In this document: positions 1 to 10,885 of the stretch, piece by piece
Layout of the letters: each line of letters opens with the position of its first letter
Numbering within the stretch: the first letter of the stretch is position 1
From: Neoechinorhynchus agilis
Lineage: Eukaryota; Acanthocephala
NCBI GenBank assembly: GCA_051530055.1
Contig: CM121342.1
Coordinates: 13,144,001-13,208,000 of the forward strand
DNA: 64,000 nucleotides
Direction of reading: 5' to 3'
The notes under the pieces: generated by a model
What the model saw: the letters and a program-made list of their open reading frames with translations, nothing else
Told to the model about the DNA's origin: nothing
Database searches by the model: none
Translations under genes and position numbers: made by a program

Positions 1-35
1 CGCCCTTTTTTAGACATAGGGATAAGGTGAATTAA

Positions 36-689
36 TTAGACGAGACGGTAAAAACCTCTCTGGAGAAAATTCTAAATATTAAGCTGTCGGACGAAGCGTG
101 GCGTCAAGCGTCCTTGCCTGTGCTGTCCGGCATTTTGGGTATCCGAAAAGCAGCTGATATTTCTCAGTCTGCTTATTTGGGATCGTATGAAGCAAGTAAC
201 AGAATATTTCAGTCTTTCCTTGGCGAAAATTACACTTTGGACGGAGATTTCGTGAAGGCGCTTAATCTTTCGTGTGGAAATTCAGGCAGCGAGCAGGTTC
301 TCGTCAATGATTGCAAACAATCAGTTCGGAACTCACCCCTGGTAGCGAGAATTCTCAACTCTGTAATTTCAGATTTTCGTGACCTGGTGAACCAAGCTCG
401 ATTGGTGGCAGTCTCTACAAAAGAATCGGTTGCTTGGCTCAACGCTACCCCAATCATTTCTGTTGATATGCCTGTGCACATCCCATCGCTGCCTTTGCGA
501 AGCGACCGTGAAACCATCGGGACGCAATGTTGTTGACAATTAGGCGGGAGGTACTCACGACACGGCGAAGTGAACGCAATTCTTAGTCGTGCATCGAATA
601 CTGTGAATGCGTCCAACATCCTAAAGCCGAACAATCTTTGCCGACTCGATGGCAGCAGACCGGACGGTGCCACAGTATTTCCGTAGCAA
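36..689 (+). mobile_element. Reverse-transcriptase ORF remnant, C-terminal part (non-LTR-like)
   Basis: An open frame from about 36 to 536 begins with a Trp-Arg-Gln-Ala-Ser-Leu-Pro block followed by Gly-x-Leu-Gly-Ile-Arg-Lys-Ala. This is the signature that follows the polymerase domain in many animal non-LTR reverse transcriptases. After the stop at 534-536 the similarity resumes in another frame at about 545-689, with a Cys-Arg-x-Asp-Gly-x-Arg-Pro-Asp-Gly motif that normally lies just before the C-terminal nuclease-like region. The element is therefore truncated at the 5' side by the window edge, broken between the two blocks, and ended by TAG near 687. It is a dead remnant. The assignment to non-LTR elements rests on remembered motifs and is moderate; the class could be another retroelement with the same tail. 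Confidence 0.5.
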
Positions 690-986
690 GCAGAGGCTCG
701 CGACTAAACAACAAAGAATTCTCGTTCAAAACTAAAGTCAAACAGAATCTCACACGAATCCTGGATCAAAGTAAAACTAAGAATTTGACATGAAACTCCC
801 GTTAGAAACTGACGTCAAAGTAGAACGCATCGCACTGCAATCTTCAACATAAACCGCTCCGTTCCATCCGAATATCACGAGCCCAAGGTACGAACACCCA
901 AAGGTGACGAATAAGCTCTCAATAATTAACTAATTGGCCACATTTATTAAAAGACCGACGTCCACACCCGTCCCCGGACACCGAGT
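690..986. other. Gene-free stretch
   Basis: I see no gene or clear repeat here. It lies between the reverse-transcriptase remnant and the 3' end of the histone gene. Confidence 0.4.
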
Positions 987-1002
987 GGCCCTTAAGAGGG
1001 CC
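987..1002 (-). promoter_or_regulatory. Histone mRNA 3' stem-loop
   Basis: On the minus strand the 16 bases read GGCCCT-CTTA-AGGGCC, a perfect 6-bp stem with a 4-base loop. It starts 47 bases past the H2B stop codon. Its size and position match the conserved stem-loop of replication-dependent histone mRNAs, which are processed by SLBP and U7 snRNP instead of being polyadenylated. The loop begins with C rather than the usual U. Confidence 0.85.
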
Positions 1003-1049
1003 TATAAGTCTTCACGTTCAATCGTGCACGCCGATCCCACCTCCGCGCT

Positions 1050-1412
1050 CTACTTGTTGGCCGAAGTGTACTTTGTGACCGCCTTTGTGCCCTCGGACAC
1101 TGCGTGCTTGGCCAATTCTCCGGGTAGAAGTAGCCGCACAGCCGTCTGAATTTCACGACTCGATATAGTCGACTTTTTGTTGTAATGAGCAAGCCGACTA
1201 GCCTCGTGGGCAATGCGCTCAAATATGTCGTTTACAAAAGAGTTCATAATCGACATGGCCTTGCTCGAGATTCCTGTATCGGGATGAACTTGCTTGAGAA
1301 CTTTGTAAATATAGACGGCGTAAGACTCCTTGCGTTTCTTGTGACGCTTTTTGTCACCTTTCGGCTTCATGTGCTTAGTTATTCCTTTCTTCGATCCAAC
1401 TTTAGGCACCAT
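1050..1412 (-). CDS. Histone H2B
   Basis: A complete, intronless 120-residue core histone. It pairs with H2A in the nucleosome. The N-terminal tail is Lys-rich and diverged. The histone fold is textbook, from Arg-Lys-Glu-Ser-Tyr through the Gly-Ile-Ser-Ser-Lys-Ala-Met and [10 protein letters not shown] blocks to the final Ala-Val-Thr-Lys-Tyr-Thr-Ser, which ends in Ala-Asn-Lys. The start at 1412 gives a normal length (family about 115-125). Lack of introns and the stem-loop at 987-1002 mark it as a replication-dependent gene. No H2A, H3 or H4 neighbour is visible, so it is a solitary copy in this window. A CCAAT box lies about 115 bases upstream. Confidence 0.97.
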   Translation of the reverse strand: MVPKVGSKKGITKHMKPKGDKKRHKKRKESYAVYIYKVLKQVHPDTGISSKAMSIMNSFVNDIFERIAHEASRLAHYNKKSTISSREIQTAVRLLLPGELAKHAVSEGTKAVTKYTSANK

Positions 1413-1525
1413 TTCTCTGGAAAATTGGATGTGAGCGTGTGATTGGGAAGGAAAGGACTATTCGGGCAATTCGAGGGACACCGCGAATGAGTCGACGGTT
1501 TTGGAAAGCTTGTGCTCTATTTCCT

Positions 1526-1530
1526 ATTGG
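1526..1530 (-). promoter_or_regulatory. Possible CCAAT box of the H2B gene
   Basis: The minus strand reads CCAAT about 115 bases upstream of the H2B start codon, a usual position for histone promoters. I found no TATA box between it and the gene. A 5-base match is weak on its own. Confidence 0.3.
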
Positions 1531-2207
1531 TTCGCACGAAAGTGTCTCTCAATACCTAAAGCGCGTATTCTAATATTACACAAGGGAAACGTGACGTTCA
1601 ATGTTCAACACATACAAAAAGCATTTTTGACTGAATTGAGATTATTATAATTCAATTTTATATGCGATCTAGAATATTCTCAAGTGGTTTTTTTTGCATT
1701 TCACTAAGACCGTCGGTTTTTGAGCCCACGAAAAAATGGAGGACTGCACCGGAAAATTGCAAAATAACTTTTAATTAAAAAACTAAATTCAAGTGTACGA
1801 TTGTCGATAAATCGACTTTAATACGGACCGCATGCTCGGAAACGTTTTTTTGATAATTTTAAAAATTGCTAGTAAAGACTGCATTTCAGCGTCACCAAAT
1901 TTAAGAAGTTGTTTATTTACAGAATTTCTGACATGATTATCGGCTCCGGATTAAGTTTTTTTAATGCATTTGTCCGAGCACTTATATTAAGCCGTTCCGG
2001 AACAACTATTTTCTGCGATTAATTCATGCTCAGAAATGTCGCATTTGTGTGTAAGTTTTCTTCGCAACAAAAATGTTTCCACGAAAAAGGTGTGTCTTGG
2101 TTAGCGCGTGACTTTCACTCATCACTTTCCCTTGTGCGTACTTTTCGCCTATAAAACAAAATGAATGAGCGGAAAAGCTTACGAAATCGCATCTCCTTTT
2201 TTTTAAG
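1531..2207. other. Intergenic stretch between H2B and the LITAF-domain gene
   Basis: AT-rich DNA between divergently arranged genes. It probably holds both promoters, but I recognise no specific element. Confidence 0.4.
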
Positions 2208-2664
2208 ATGTCTGTGCACGATGAAGATTTGGAGAAAACCCCTGTAAAACCGGGTTTGTTTAGGTCTACTTTAGAATCGATCTTACATTCCATTTTTACT
2301 TTCATATCAGAACCTTCTGTCCCTTACACGTACATGGCTAACATCGCTCAACGTCTATCGCCGCCCGTTTACGGTCAACCACTACAACTCACTTCCCAGC
2401 CAACAAATATCCGATGCCCTTATTGTGGATCTGACGTGTGTACCTTAACTGCTAGCGATTCTGGAGCTCTCACGTGGCTTCTTTCTATAGCCATTTGCTG
2501 CCTCGGGTGAGCGAATTTCTTTTGAACAAATATCTCCACTCGCTTTAAATAGCTGTTTTTGTGGATGCTGTATGATCCCTTTTGTTGTGGATGACACAAA
2601 AGACGTAATCCATTCATGCCCCAATTGCAAAAAGCATCTCGGAGTGTACCGAAGATTGTTTTAG
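2208..2664 (+). CDS. LITAF-domain membrane protein
   Basis: Two exons, 2208-2506 and 2553-2664, joined across a 46-nt intron (GTGAGC...AAATAG), give about 136 residues. The C-terminal half is a LITAF domain. A CPYC knuckle (about residue 72) is followed by a hydrophobic Trp-Leu-Leu-Ser-Ile-Ala stretch, a CFCGCC segment, and a closing CPNCKKHLG knuckle and basic end. In known LITAF/CDIP proteins the two Cys pairs bind zinc and the hydrophobic middle anchors the protein to the cytosolic face of late endosomes and lysosomes. The N-terminal half is unstructured and has no clear PPxY motif. A poly(A) signal AATAAA lies at 2698-2703. The family call is firm; the exact paralogue is not. Confidence 0.9.
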
Positions 2665-2749
2665 AAATGACACTTCTCGTATATTTAATCACTGAAAAAT
2701 AAAGACGATTATGCCCACTTTGGATGAGTGCATCTTTACAAAAAAAGAT

Positions 2750-4186
2750 TCATTTTTTTCTATATTTTGTAACACGCTTCCAGAATTGCACCAATAAGAA
2801 TCCAGCACCGATAAAGGCGTCGCAGACGAGTCCAAGCATTAGATCGTACATTGGGACGCAGATTGCAATGCATGTGAAAATGTTCATGAGTGCGTAGGTT
2901 CTACTGTCGACTGGGTTTTGGGATGGATGAATTGTAATCAAGAATTTGAGTAGCAGTGGAACACATAAGAGTCCCATTATGATCGATAATCGTGAAGCGC
3001 TTATGAAGGAATCATTGTTACATGGCACGTAGAGAAACGTCGATTGATGAAAGCGCTCAGCAAGATTGTTTAGTGATCGCAGTTGAGTTTCAAGGATATT
3101 GATCAACGCTAACGACCAATGATAATCAATAGCATTGTACAAGTTTGAGGAGGTGGCAATCGATCTTTTTAGTACAGAGAGGACACTGATTGTTTCCACT
3201 AATGTGCCGGTTTTTCAAAAAACATAATTACAAAAAAGGCCAATTTTTAACTCTGCTAGGGTATAAAATACGATCTTTAGCTATTTTACAAAAAAGAACA
3301 AATGCCATTTAAACTTAAAGTTAGCGTTTCTATTCGATATTCATTCATGATTGCATGCATCGATTTTTCTTTGTTGGCAAAAGCAGCGAAAATATTGAAC
3401 GGATGCGCTTCTTCAATGACACACAAAAGTGATCCGTGAGCAACGCAGTTTCGGTAAGTGGACACAACCAGGTCCATGTTGGGTAGATCGCGCAAGAAGA
3501 AGTTTCTATCCGCGACCGATAACTCTAACTGATCGGCAAATCCATTTCCGAGATCGAAAATTAAGGCGGATAAGCACGTGCCAGCTCGTTCACCTACGAA
3601 TTCCTGGAAACCGTGGTAACCGTCGAGCCATCGAGAGAGCGAAGTTGTTGAATTGACCAGCAATAAAATTAGATCTTTTGACCAATAATTGCGATTAAGA
3701 TAGTTTTTAACCAGTGTAATCAAACGACCATGTGGATCGATGTCTGCGTTACCCTCCAAATCCACATGATCCAATAAACGCACTTGACATCCCAATCAGA
3801 TTTCCCTTTCCTCGAAATGGCACTATTAACACCATGGATTCGATTGACATGAGGCGTTGTGCTCTGAATACAACATGAGCACATCCATCATTGACATGAA
3901 CGCGGTATCCATGCGGACTGAACGTTCGATTCAATTCTCGAATACTTCTACTCATTTGGTCTTGGTTCTTATGGAGCAATCTAACCATGCGATCAAAGCT
4001 TTGAGTGTCATCTATCTCGGGTCTTACAAGACCTGGAGATAGCGCGTATTCCGAAACGCGGGACATCGACTCGCTCAGTGTCGTGGAACACAAGTGGAAC
4101 ATTAACAGGCCAGAGAAAAAAGCAACGGAGGAAACCAGGAGGTAATTCAACTTCAGTTTCTCAATCGGCGCTCGTTTGGTTAACAT
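2750..4186 (-). CDS. GPAA1: GPI transamidase component GPAA1 (GAA1)
   Basis: A subunit of the ER GPI-transamidase that attaches GPI anchors to proteins. ATG at 4186 opens with a short basic stretch and a transmembrane segment. Next comes a Ser-Glu-Tyr-Ala-Leu-Ser-Pro-Gly-Leu-Val block typical of GAA1, then a luminal domain with matches around Tyr-Trp-Ser-Lys-Asp and the Tyr-Arg-Ile-Glu-Thr-Leu-Thr-Leu motif. Exons lie at about 4186-3781, 3740-3286 and 3199-2750. The first intron phases cleanly as a 40-nt GTGCGT...GCAG intron. The last exon has the Arg-Phe-His-Gln-Ser-Thr-Phe-Leu-Tyr motif and about three membrane segments. At about 450 residues it is shorter than human GPAA1 (621), mainly because the C-terminal membrane region is reduced. 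The exact second splice junction is unresolved. Confidence 0.85.
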
Positions 4187-4249
4187 TGTTGAATCTGAAA
4201 ATCGTAATTCAGGAAAGAGTTGCAAGAAAAGACAATACAAACGCGACGT

Positions 4250-4375
4250 TTCATCGTGCCGACCTGTAGACCGAATGGTGTCACAGTATTTCCGTGGCGA
4301 GGGAAGCAAATGCTTTGCAGCATAAAATTCGCCAATGTTGCAGCAATGGCCGTTGAGGAACGCAAAAAAGGTTAA
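4250..4375 (+). mobile_element. Second fragment of the same retroelement tail
   Basis: In frame from 4268 the sequence reads Arg-Pro-Asn-Gly-Val-Thr-Val-Phe-Pro-Trp-Arg-Gly-Lys. It aligns with the Arg-Pro-Asp-Gly...Val-Phe-Pro block at the end of the 36-689 remnant and extends past it to a stop at 4373. It sits directly upstream of the GPAA1 start. It may be a second copy or a piece of the same insertion. Confidence 0.45.
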
Positions 4376-5181
4376 AATCATTATTTCATTCTCATTTGGC
4401 GCCGAGATACTCAAGTCGTTTGGTACCGCCACGGAGGACGTGATCTCAGAAATTGTCCAAAAGACTAAGACGAATCACTGACTATTCGAGGGCAAGAACA
4501 TTCCTCCTGTAAAACCTGGCCAACGGGGGAACGCTGCACCCGTCCTTTCGACCATTACACCAAAACGGCAGCTGAGTGATTCAAGGCGGTGGTGTGAACG
4601 ATCATAAGCTCTTCAAGGGAATCTAAGTATTTCCTTGTGCCTAAAGGTGTAACAACATTGCAATAGTTTCTTCCTGCGAGCAGAACTAAAATCAATCGGA
4701 GAATCAGCGATTAAGAAAGGAAATCTTGGCTCCATGAGGTAATCGATGAGAAAGATGTTAATAACTCCCCATCGGAACTTTTTAATGGCCTATGAGTTGC
4801 GTCTATCCTTCTTCTGTCAAATGCTTCAGTTTACGGGTGAACAATGAACTGTTGTTCATTGAGTGTGGCTTCTTCGTTCAATTACGTTCGAAGGCGACAG
4901 TGAACGGATAATAAGTGGGCATGACGGCGAAGATTGTATATAAATTTTCTTCCTTTAATCAAGGTCTAAATAACCACTTTTTATGCTGTGGAGCGCGGAT
5001 AATCGTCGAAGAATCTTTTAAAAGTGTACATGGGGAACGAAAAATTGTTATTTGTGCCGAGAGCGATCACCTAAGATTACCGATAATTCAATTGGGCGCC
5101 TAAATTTGTCCATGTGGAGTATTCACGGAAATGTGCATGTCTACAATTAAGCACCAAAAGCGTCAATCAAAATCGGTCCTG
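4376..5181. other. Gene-free stretch with one short dispersed repeat
   Basis: No gene recognised. About 45 bases at 4574-4618 resemble the reverse complement of 46190-46235, upstream of the Tigger-like fragment. This stretch may hold debris of the same transposon. Confidence 0.35.
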
Positions 5182-5343
5182 TTGTTATTTATGCTGCCTG
5201 TCGACATCCGAGAGGGATTATTAAAGAATAATTAATGTTTCGGCTGATTGAATCAGTTATTATCAATTCAATTATTAACTACTAATATTAATTCGTCTTT
5301 AATGATCTCCCTCGGGTGTCGACAAGCCACCTAAACAATAACA
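5182..5343. mobile_element. Palindromic MITE (foldback DNA element)
   Basis: The left arm 5182-5237 is the inverted copy of the right arm 5286-5343. They share CTGTCGACAYCCGAG and ATTAAAGA blocks and differ by a few substitutions and a 4-base gap. The short centre is AT-rich. About 160 bp with no coding capacity fits a miniature inverted-repeat transposable element. A single diverged arm occurs at about 53188-53216. Confidence 0.75.
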
Positions 5344-5861
5344 TATCCCCTACCACCACACGAATGCAATCCTCAATATAAAATCTGTCTTTGTAGTTTT
5401 TTCATTACCTTGAACCCGAGAATCAACGTTGTACAAGGACCTTACGGTGACGCTCATTCAAACGTATGCCCTCCATTATGTTCATTATTCACTTTGTCAA
5501 TAGCAAAATCTTCACAACTATAGCGTCCATGTCCTTGTGCACCAAAGGGAAAATTTTAACAAAAAATAATTTAAAACGTTGTACTCTTAAATGTTTTATT
5601 AAAGCTGGGAGGCTGTTAAAATACCGTTCAATGTAACAGATTTAGGAGTCAGCCAACAGTGGTACAGGTCCAAAGATTTTATACTCTACAGTCTAAACTT
5701 TGTCGCAGATAAAGAGGTGAATATCGAACGAGAGGGAAACAGGACAGTAACAGTTCAAGACTGCTAGAAAGCGTTACTTTTATCATGTAAGTTATATTAT
5801 TAAACAAAAAATCGTCATTTGCTCGACAAAAGAGTTTACGTAATTTATTGCAAATAGGAAG
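5344..5861. other. Gene-free stretch
   Basis: No coding region or clear repeat recognised between the MITE and the tandem repeat. Confidence 0.35.
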
Positions 5862-6037
5862 GTTGTTATTTGCGCATCCTCTAGAAAATGATATAACGAA
5901 TCGCGTTCTATGAGTTATTTTGAGGTTTTTACGAATCTATGCCACATAAAGTATGTTATTTATGTATTCTCTACAAAATGACACAACGAATCGCGTTCTA
6001 AGGGTTGTTTTGGGGTTTTAGGGAATCTTAACCACAT
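5862..6037. repeat. Two-copy tandem repeat, unit about 85 bp
   Basis: The segment 5862-5946 recurs at 5953-6037. Both contain AACGAATCGCGTTCTA and then a GTTTT-rich block ending in CCACAT. The two units are roughly 75-80% alike by eye. The array ends about 165 bases before the first recognised exon of the TFIIA-like gene. Confidence 0.75.
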
Positions 6038-6201
6038 CCCTTCAATGTGTGTCCTTTTAGAACATTTCAAACAGAAATGAAAAAAGACGTTAAATGGGTC
6101 GGACGAAGAGGTCTTCGTCGGAGAGTTTATATGGAGCAATCCAAGATAAGAACAGTATGTCATTCTCGATACTACCAATCGACTAATCAGATCATTAGAG
6201 G

Positions 6202-7761
6202 CGAATTTATCGAGGATTGATCTCACAACTTCTTTCAATACTTCGTAAAGAAAGTGTGTGCAGCGATGAACTCCTTAAACTCGTGTCTAGGGTAAGACGG
6301 GTTTTCTAATTAGTACCTCTATACCAAAGAATAGAGATGGCAGGTGAAACTTACAGAGCAATCCGCAATTGAAGCCAAAGTGAAAGGTTAATTTGAATAA
6401 TGATATCCATCTTTAGATCTTATAATATTGCTGTTAGTTGAAGATTGTCCACGCTTCTCTTCTAAGAATTTAAAAAGCGAATGCGAGTCGTCTAATGTGA
6501 ATTGTGAATGTCCTTTCCAAAATATATTTTCGCATATTAATGGAAATCACAGTGGACAAGAACACAACAAAATGCATCAGCGATTACACGAAGAGCTGCA
6601 CCAACACCTCAACCTTGGCAACAGACATGGCTACTGGCCTGAAAGAGAATGGAATCAAGCGAGCATCATATATGATGCAGTACTGTTATACAATACTCAA
6701 AATGATGAAAACATTGAGGAAAAGGAAGTCGTTGTAAATGGTAGCGGTAAGAGGTGATTTCAGACACTTCCTGACGATAAACTGCGAATGCCTAGAATCA
6801 AAAGTCAGGCGAATGGATTCGCTTATGTGCTTTAAATTCGAGGATTCATTCCCTTGTTGCGAACAGCATGAGACTGACCAAGCGAACAATCTGGACGACT
6901 CTATGTTATTGTTAAATACCCAAAAAGAGGCGTTCGTTTGTAGAAAGGAAAGAGAACCGCATGGCGATGGTAAAAACTAACTTGGATAGAATTTTCATAA
7001 TTCATTATGAATTTTTAGATAGAAATGTGAGGCGGAGTAGTGAAATCATCTACAATCTTTCAAGTTCAAGCACGGTAGATATTGATTGTATCGAGAAGTC
7101 CGGTATGGATTGGTCTAAGATAGATCACTCAAAATGTAAAAATACAAAGGATAGAGATTCGGTTGAATTAGGGATCGAACCGTTATGCGCTGTAATAACT
7201 AATCGTTCGAAAGAAGATTACATATCATCGCCTACGCCTGATAACATAGGAGAAATTAATATGAACGAGGATATAGATTTTGATGAACAAGAAACTATGC
7301 ATTATCTCAATGAATTTAAGCAGCGTAAAAATAGCGTTTCAAAGTTTGAAACAATGGAAAATATTGACAAGGGAATCGATGTAAATTGTATCATTCGTGA
7401 TTGTGGAATTAACGATAAAAGTCTCAACCCAGACTTGAAGAAATGTCTCACAATGGGCAACACGGACGACATTTTTAAGGACTATTTGTGTAAGGTTGAA
7501 TCTTATGGCGTAGAGGATGATCCCTTAAATTCAGACGATGATATTTCGGTACATAATTCTTTGGATGAGGAACAACAATCGATTATTTGCTGCAAATACG
7601 TAAAATACAGACGGCAGCAGAAAAGATACAGATTTGAGCTATCAGCGATTGTTGCGCAAATTGAAGGAAAAGACTTTGTGTTTGGTAATGGATGCGTTCG
7701 AGCAAAAAATGCAGGAAAAGAAGATTATGTGAATTCTTCAAAACATAAGAAATACATCTGA
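6202..7761 (+). CDS. TFIIA large subunit (alpha/beta)-like, divergent
   Basis: Five exons phase consistently: about 6202-6291, 6344-6386, 6417-6746, 6796-6969 and 7019-7761, with introns of 52, 30, 49 and 49 nt. They give about 459 residues (human GTF2A1 376). Exons 1-2 encode an amphipathic Ile-Tyr-Arg-Gly-Leu-Ile...Leu-Leu-Lys-Leu-Val-Ser-Arg / Val-Lys-Leu-Thr-Glu-Gln-Ser-Ala segment that matches the N-terminal four-helix-bundle strand of TFIIA alpha. The middle is acidic and unstructured. The C-terminal 65 residues match the beta-barrel region: acidic Asp-Asp-Pro-Leu-Asn-Ser-Asp-Asp-Asp, then an Ile-Ile-Cys-Cys-Lys-Tyr strand, Arg-Phe-Glu-Leu, and Gly-Lys-Asp-Phe-Val-Phe. TFIIA stabilises TBP on promoter DNA. 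The initiator codon was not found; it is probably in a short exon before 6202. AATAAA lies at 7805. Divergence suggests a paralogue rather than the housekeeping copy. Confidence 0.75.
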
Positions 7762-8395
7762 ATATTAAGGTTTAATGTTGTTAGCAGATAGATTTTGCTC
7801 GCATAATAAATATTTAAGCGTTGATTTCGAAATATTTTACAATTAAAAAGTGTTGCAAGTTACAGCATTTTATTTCATAAAATTGAGGCTATAAAATGTT
7901 CTCAGAAATTGAGGCTAGGTTCAATAGCGGGCAGACGATGATGTCTCATTAAAAAGCGAAGCCGACGTGCAAGTAAACTGCATGTGCAATCTAAAACCTT
8001 CATCGATTTGTGCGGGTACGGTTAACACCGAGATGTATCTTATTTACTACATCCGTGTAATCGATTATAAGAAAGATGAACAGCTATTCATATTGAACTT
8101 AAAGAGTTATCTTGAGTCACATCTGCCTGCAAAAAATTTCGTGTCATCTTTTGTAAAGCAAGAATTTTACTTTCCTGTATCTACTTTTCACTTGTTTTAA
8201 ATAGACGAATTCGGTACTCCGACCGATTTCAGATTATATATTACACGGTTATAGTTCTGTCTTGCATAAAATAAGTGGTAAGCAACCAACAATCTAAACG
8301 AGAGCCGAGTGCACGTATTTTGATACGAGTTGGTAACAATGTTTAACACCCACTCGTATAAAATCAATTATCGACGAAGAAAAGTAGCTTGTTAA
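7762..8395. other. Spacer between TFIIA-like and galactosyltransferase genes
   Basis: Contains the TFIIA-like 3' UTR and a 77-codon open frame at 7967-8200 that I do not recognise and do not trust as a gene. A first exon of the downstream galactosyltransferase may be hidden here. Confidence 0.35.
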
Positions 8396-9276
8396 GCCGC
8401 TGCAGCACTAACGATCTTCTCGACGCTTGTTTATTGGTTCGATTTAAGAGCAACTATTCGTGATTTTCCTAAAATTCTGATACCAACACAAGGATTCACG
8501 TTTTGCTGCATTTTGACGGTTAATCCAAAAGAGTTCAAGAAATTTCATAGTACTTACGAAGCATGGGTAAAGGAATGCAAACCACTTTTGGTCATTGGTC
8601 CAAGTCTTAACGAGATTCAACAAGTTGCACACAAGAACGAAGATGTTATCTTCCTTAACTCCCAGCACACATATCATCAACATCTGTATGAGAGAACATT
8701 GATGGGAATGGAATACATTCGAGACAATTTAAAGGACCAGTGCCCGTGGATTCTTAAAGCGGATGATGACACATTTATTCACACGGCGAATCTTGAAAAA
8801 TTTCTATCTGTTAAAAATTCATCTGAGCCAATCGCATATGGATACAGGTTTAAAACCCATTTTAGTGGGGGTGCCGGATATGTGATCAGTAGAGCCGCCC
8901 TGGGAAAAGTTCAATTTAGAACTAATAAATGGTGTACCTTGGAAGGACATGAAACAGGTGCATAGGATGTTGCGTTCTCGTTTTGCCTCAATAGTTCTGA
9001 TGTGCCTTTTGGAAATGCTGTCGAGGAAAACGGATCTTTTCTCTTCCATCCACTTGCGCTGCAAAGTTTCATGAACAATGCAATTCCTGACTGGATGTTT
9101 CAAAAAAATCGTACTGCAATCAAAACGGTTCGTAGAGAATGATACATAAATAATTTGCACCTATTATCTAATTTTAGGGAGCTGGTTTCTGCACAAAGAA
9201 CGTAATTTCGTTCCACTATGTTTCGCCGGAGGATATGCTTAATTACAAACAACTAATTGATGCCTTTTGTCAGTAA
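8396..9276 (+). pseudogene. C1GALT1-like core 1 beta-1,3-galactosyltransferase, interrupted by TAG
   Basis: T-synthases are Golgi type II membrane enzymes that add galactose to GalNAc-Ser/Thr. The open frame starts with a hydrophobic stretch (Ala-Leu-Thr-Ile-Phe-Ser-Thr-Leu-Val-Tyr-Trp-Phe), a likely signal anchor. The Gly-Phe-Thr-Phe-Cys-Cys strand, the Asp-Asp-Asp-Thr-Phe metal-binding DxD motif (about 8764-8778) and the Phe-Ser-Gly-Gly-Ala-Gly-Tyr-Val motif follow. At 8963-8965 a TAG falls where the family has the Glu of its Glu-Asp-(Val/Leu)-Ala motif. The frame then continues with good family similarity to a 50-nt intron (9128-9177) and a last exon encoding Ser-Phe-His-Tyr-Val-Ser, ending at 9276. 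Apart from the TAG the gene looks intact, so it is either a young pseudogene, a null allele or a sequence error. The start codon was not found; a splice acceptor at 8401-8405 is possible. Confidence 0.75.
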
Positions 9277-10885
9277 AATTTTTATTAATAAACATATTTA
9301 TGATCGTTGTCATTTTAAAAGAGATTTAACACAGGTGAACAAAATCTGATATAAATTTAGTATTTTTGCTTGAGTTCTTTTTCTTTGATTTTTCGAAATT
9401 CGTTATTCAGTAATAACCTATGAGAAATTTTCGTTATTCTCATTGAAATTAAGATCCACCAATCAAAAAGCAGGCCTGGTATTTTGCTAATTTATAATTT
9501 AAGTATTGAAACAGTAGAGAAAGACAAAGAATATAGTTGTTTTGACTAGGAATGAGTTAGTCGTTGCTTGTAAAACGCGTCTCACCGTGAACGCAAATGA
9601 TCTTTTGTGCTTCTCGAAATTTCTTTCAACTAAGTGTTTCAATTTTTTCAGAATAAAATTTTTATATCTTGGAACAAATCGTAATAGAATGATTGTTTCG
9701 TTACTGCTTGAATGCTTAATTCTGTAGCTACAAGACAATCACTCTGCTTCAATAAGAATACAAAATCCTTAAATTTTATGAAGTAATAAATTTATTTCAT
9801 TGCGATGATTCAGGTATTAAAATGGGCGAGCCGTTGCAAATTTGAACTTTATTGAAAGCATTAATTCTTTAATGGCCTAAACTCATGCGATAGTAAATTC
9901 TTTAATTAAATGGTAGTATTGCAGTACCTTATCAGTCCTCTCTTCCAGTTTAATTTAATAATCATTCCTAACAACAAGTGCAATTCAATAGTGACTTTTC
10001 ATTTTTCCAGTGAAAATTTTCGATTCCCCTTTTACAGTAAAAAACCCAAAAACTTAAAGAATTTTGGTTGGGGGAATGCTTGATTATATTGCCAGCAGCG
10101 TCTACAACAGGAGGCTCAAGTGACTTAAATTGCATTTTCTCGCCGCGAGGCGCTTAAAGTTGAGAGTCACAACCCAATTCCACGATTTTTCGACTTGCTT
10201 TTAACTAAAATGATTAAACGAAGTCATGAGCTTTGTTTCGCTAAGAAATCATTGTGAATGTATGTATAATTCTTATGATATTCGGATTTGTTTGAAAATT
10301 TTACAGATTAATTGAAGATAACGATTACGATGCTTCGGATTTTAACCAAGTAATAGTGATTGGAAGTATCTGTCATTAACCTTAAAGATGATTTGGGTAC
10401 TCGTTGGAATATTTCTTAAATTGGATCACATCAAAACAAAGGACAATTTATTGATGCTCTATCTTATTATTAAGTTTCTGAATTACGCTGTTTAACTATC
10501 GAGTTCATGTATTTGACGACAAAATCTGAAAAAAATTTAGTGGAATCGAGTCAGTTATAATCAGAAAAAGAAATTTCTACAATAAAAACAGCACCCTAAA
10601 TTTTCGTAAGATTCAAGTTCATGTACTTTTGTCAACCATTGTTTCATAAAGAAAGATAAAACGTGATAAGTAGAGCGAATAGAATGTCGAAATAGCGATT
10701 TACATTTCCGATAATGGCGATTACTTTAAATAAGTATTATCAAGTTCGCTTAATTATTTTATGGTGTTTTCGCTTGGTCAATATCATGCGGCATTTCCAA
10801 TTGCAAAAACTAATTTATTGTGATGGATTCTAAGAGGAATTCTAGAGCTAAATGAACTACGTAAACTAAGGTCTACCAATGACGA
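9277..10885. other. AT-rich intergenic region
   Basis: About 1.6 kb between converging genes. Only short overlapping open frames are present and nothing is recognised. Confidence 0.45.

Noticed and set aside
934-1442. Plus-strand open frames across the H2B locus (71 and 85 codons)
   Set aside because: They are antisense shadows of the histone gene and match no family.
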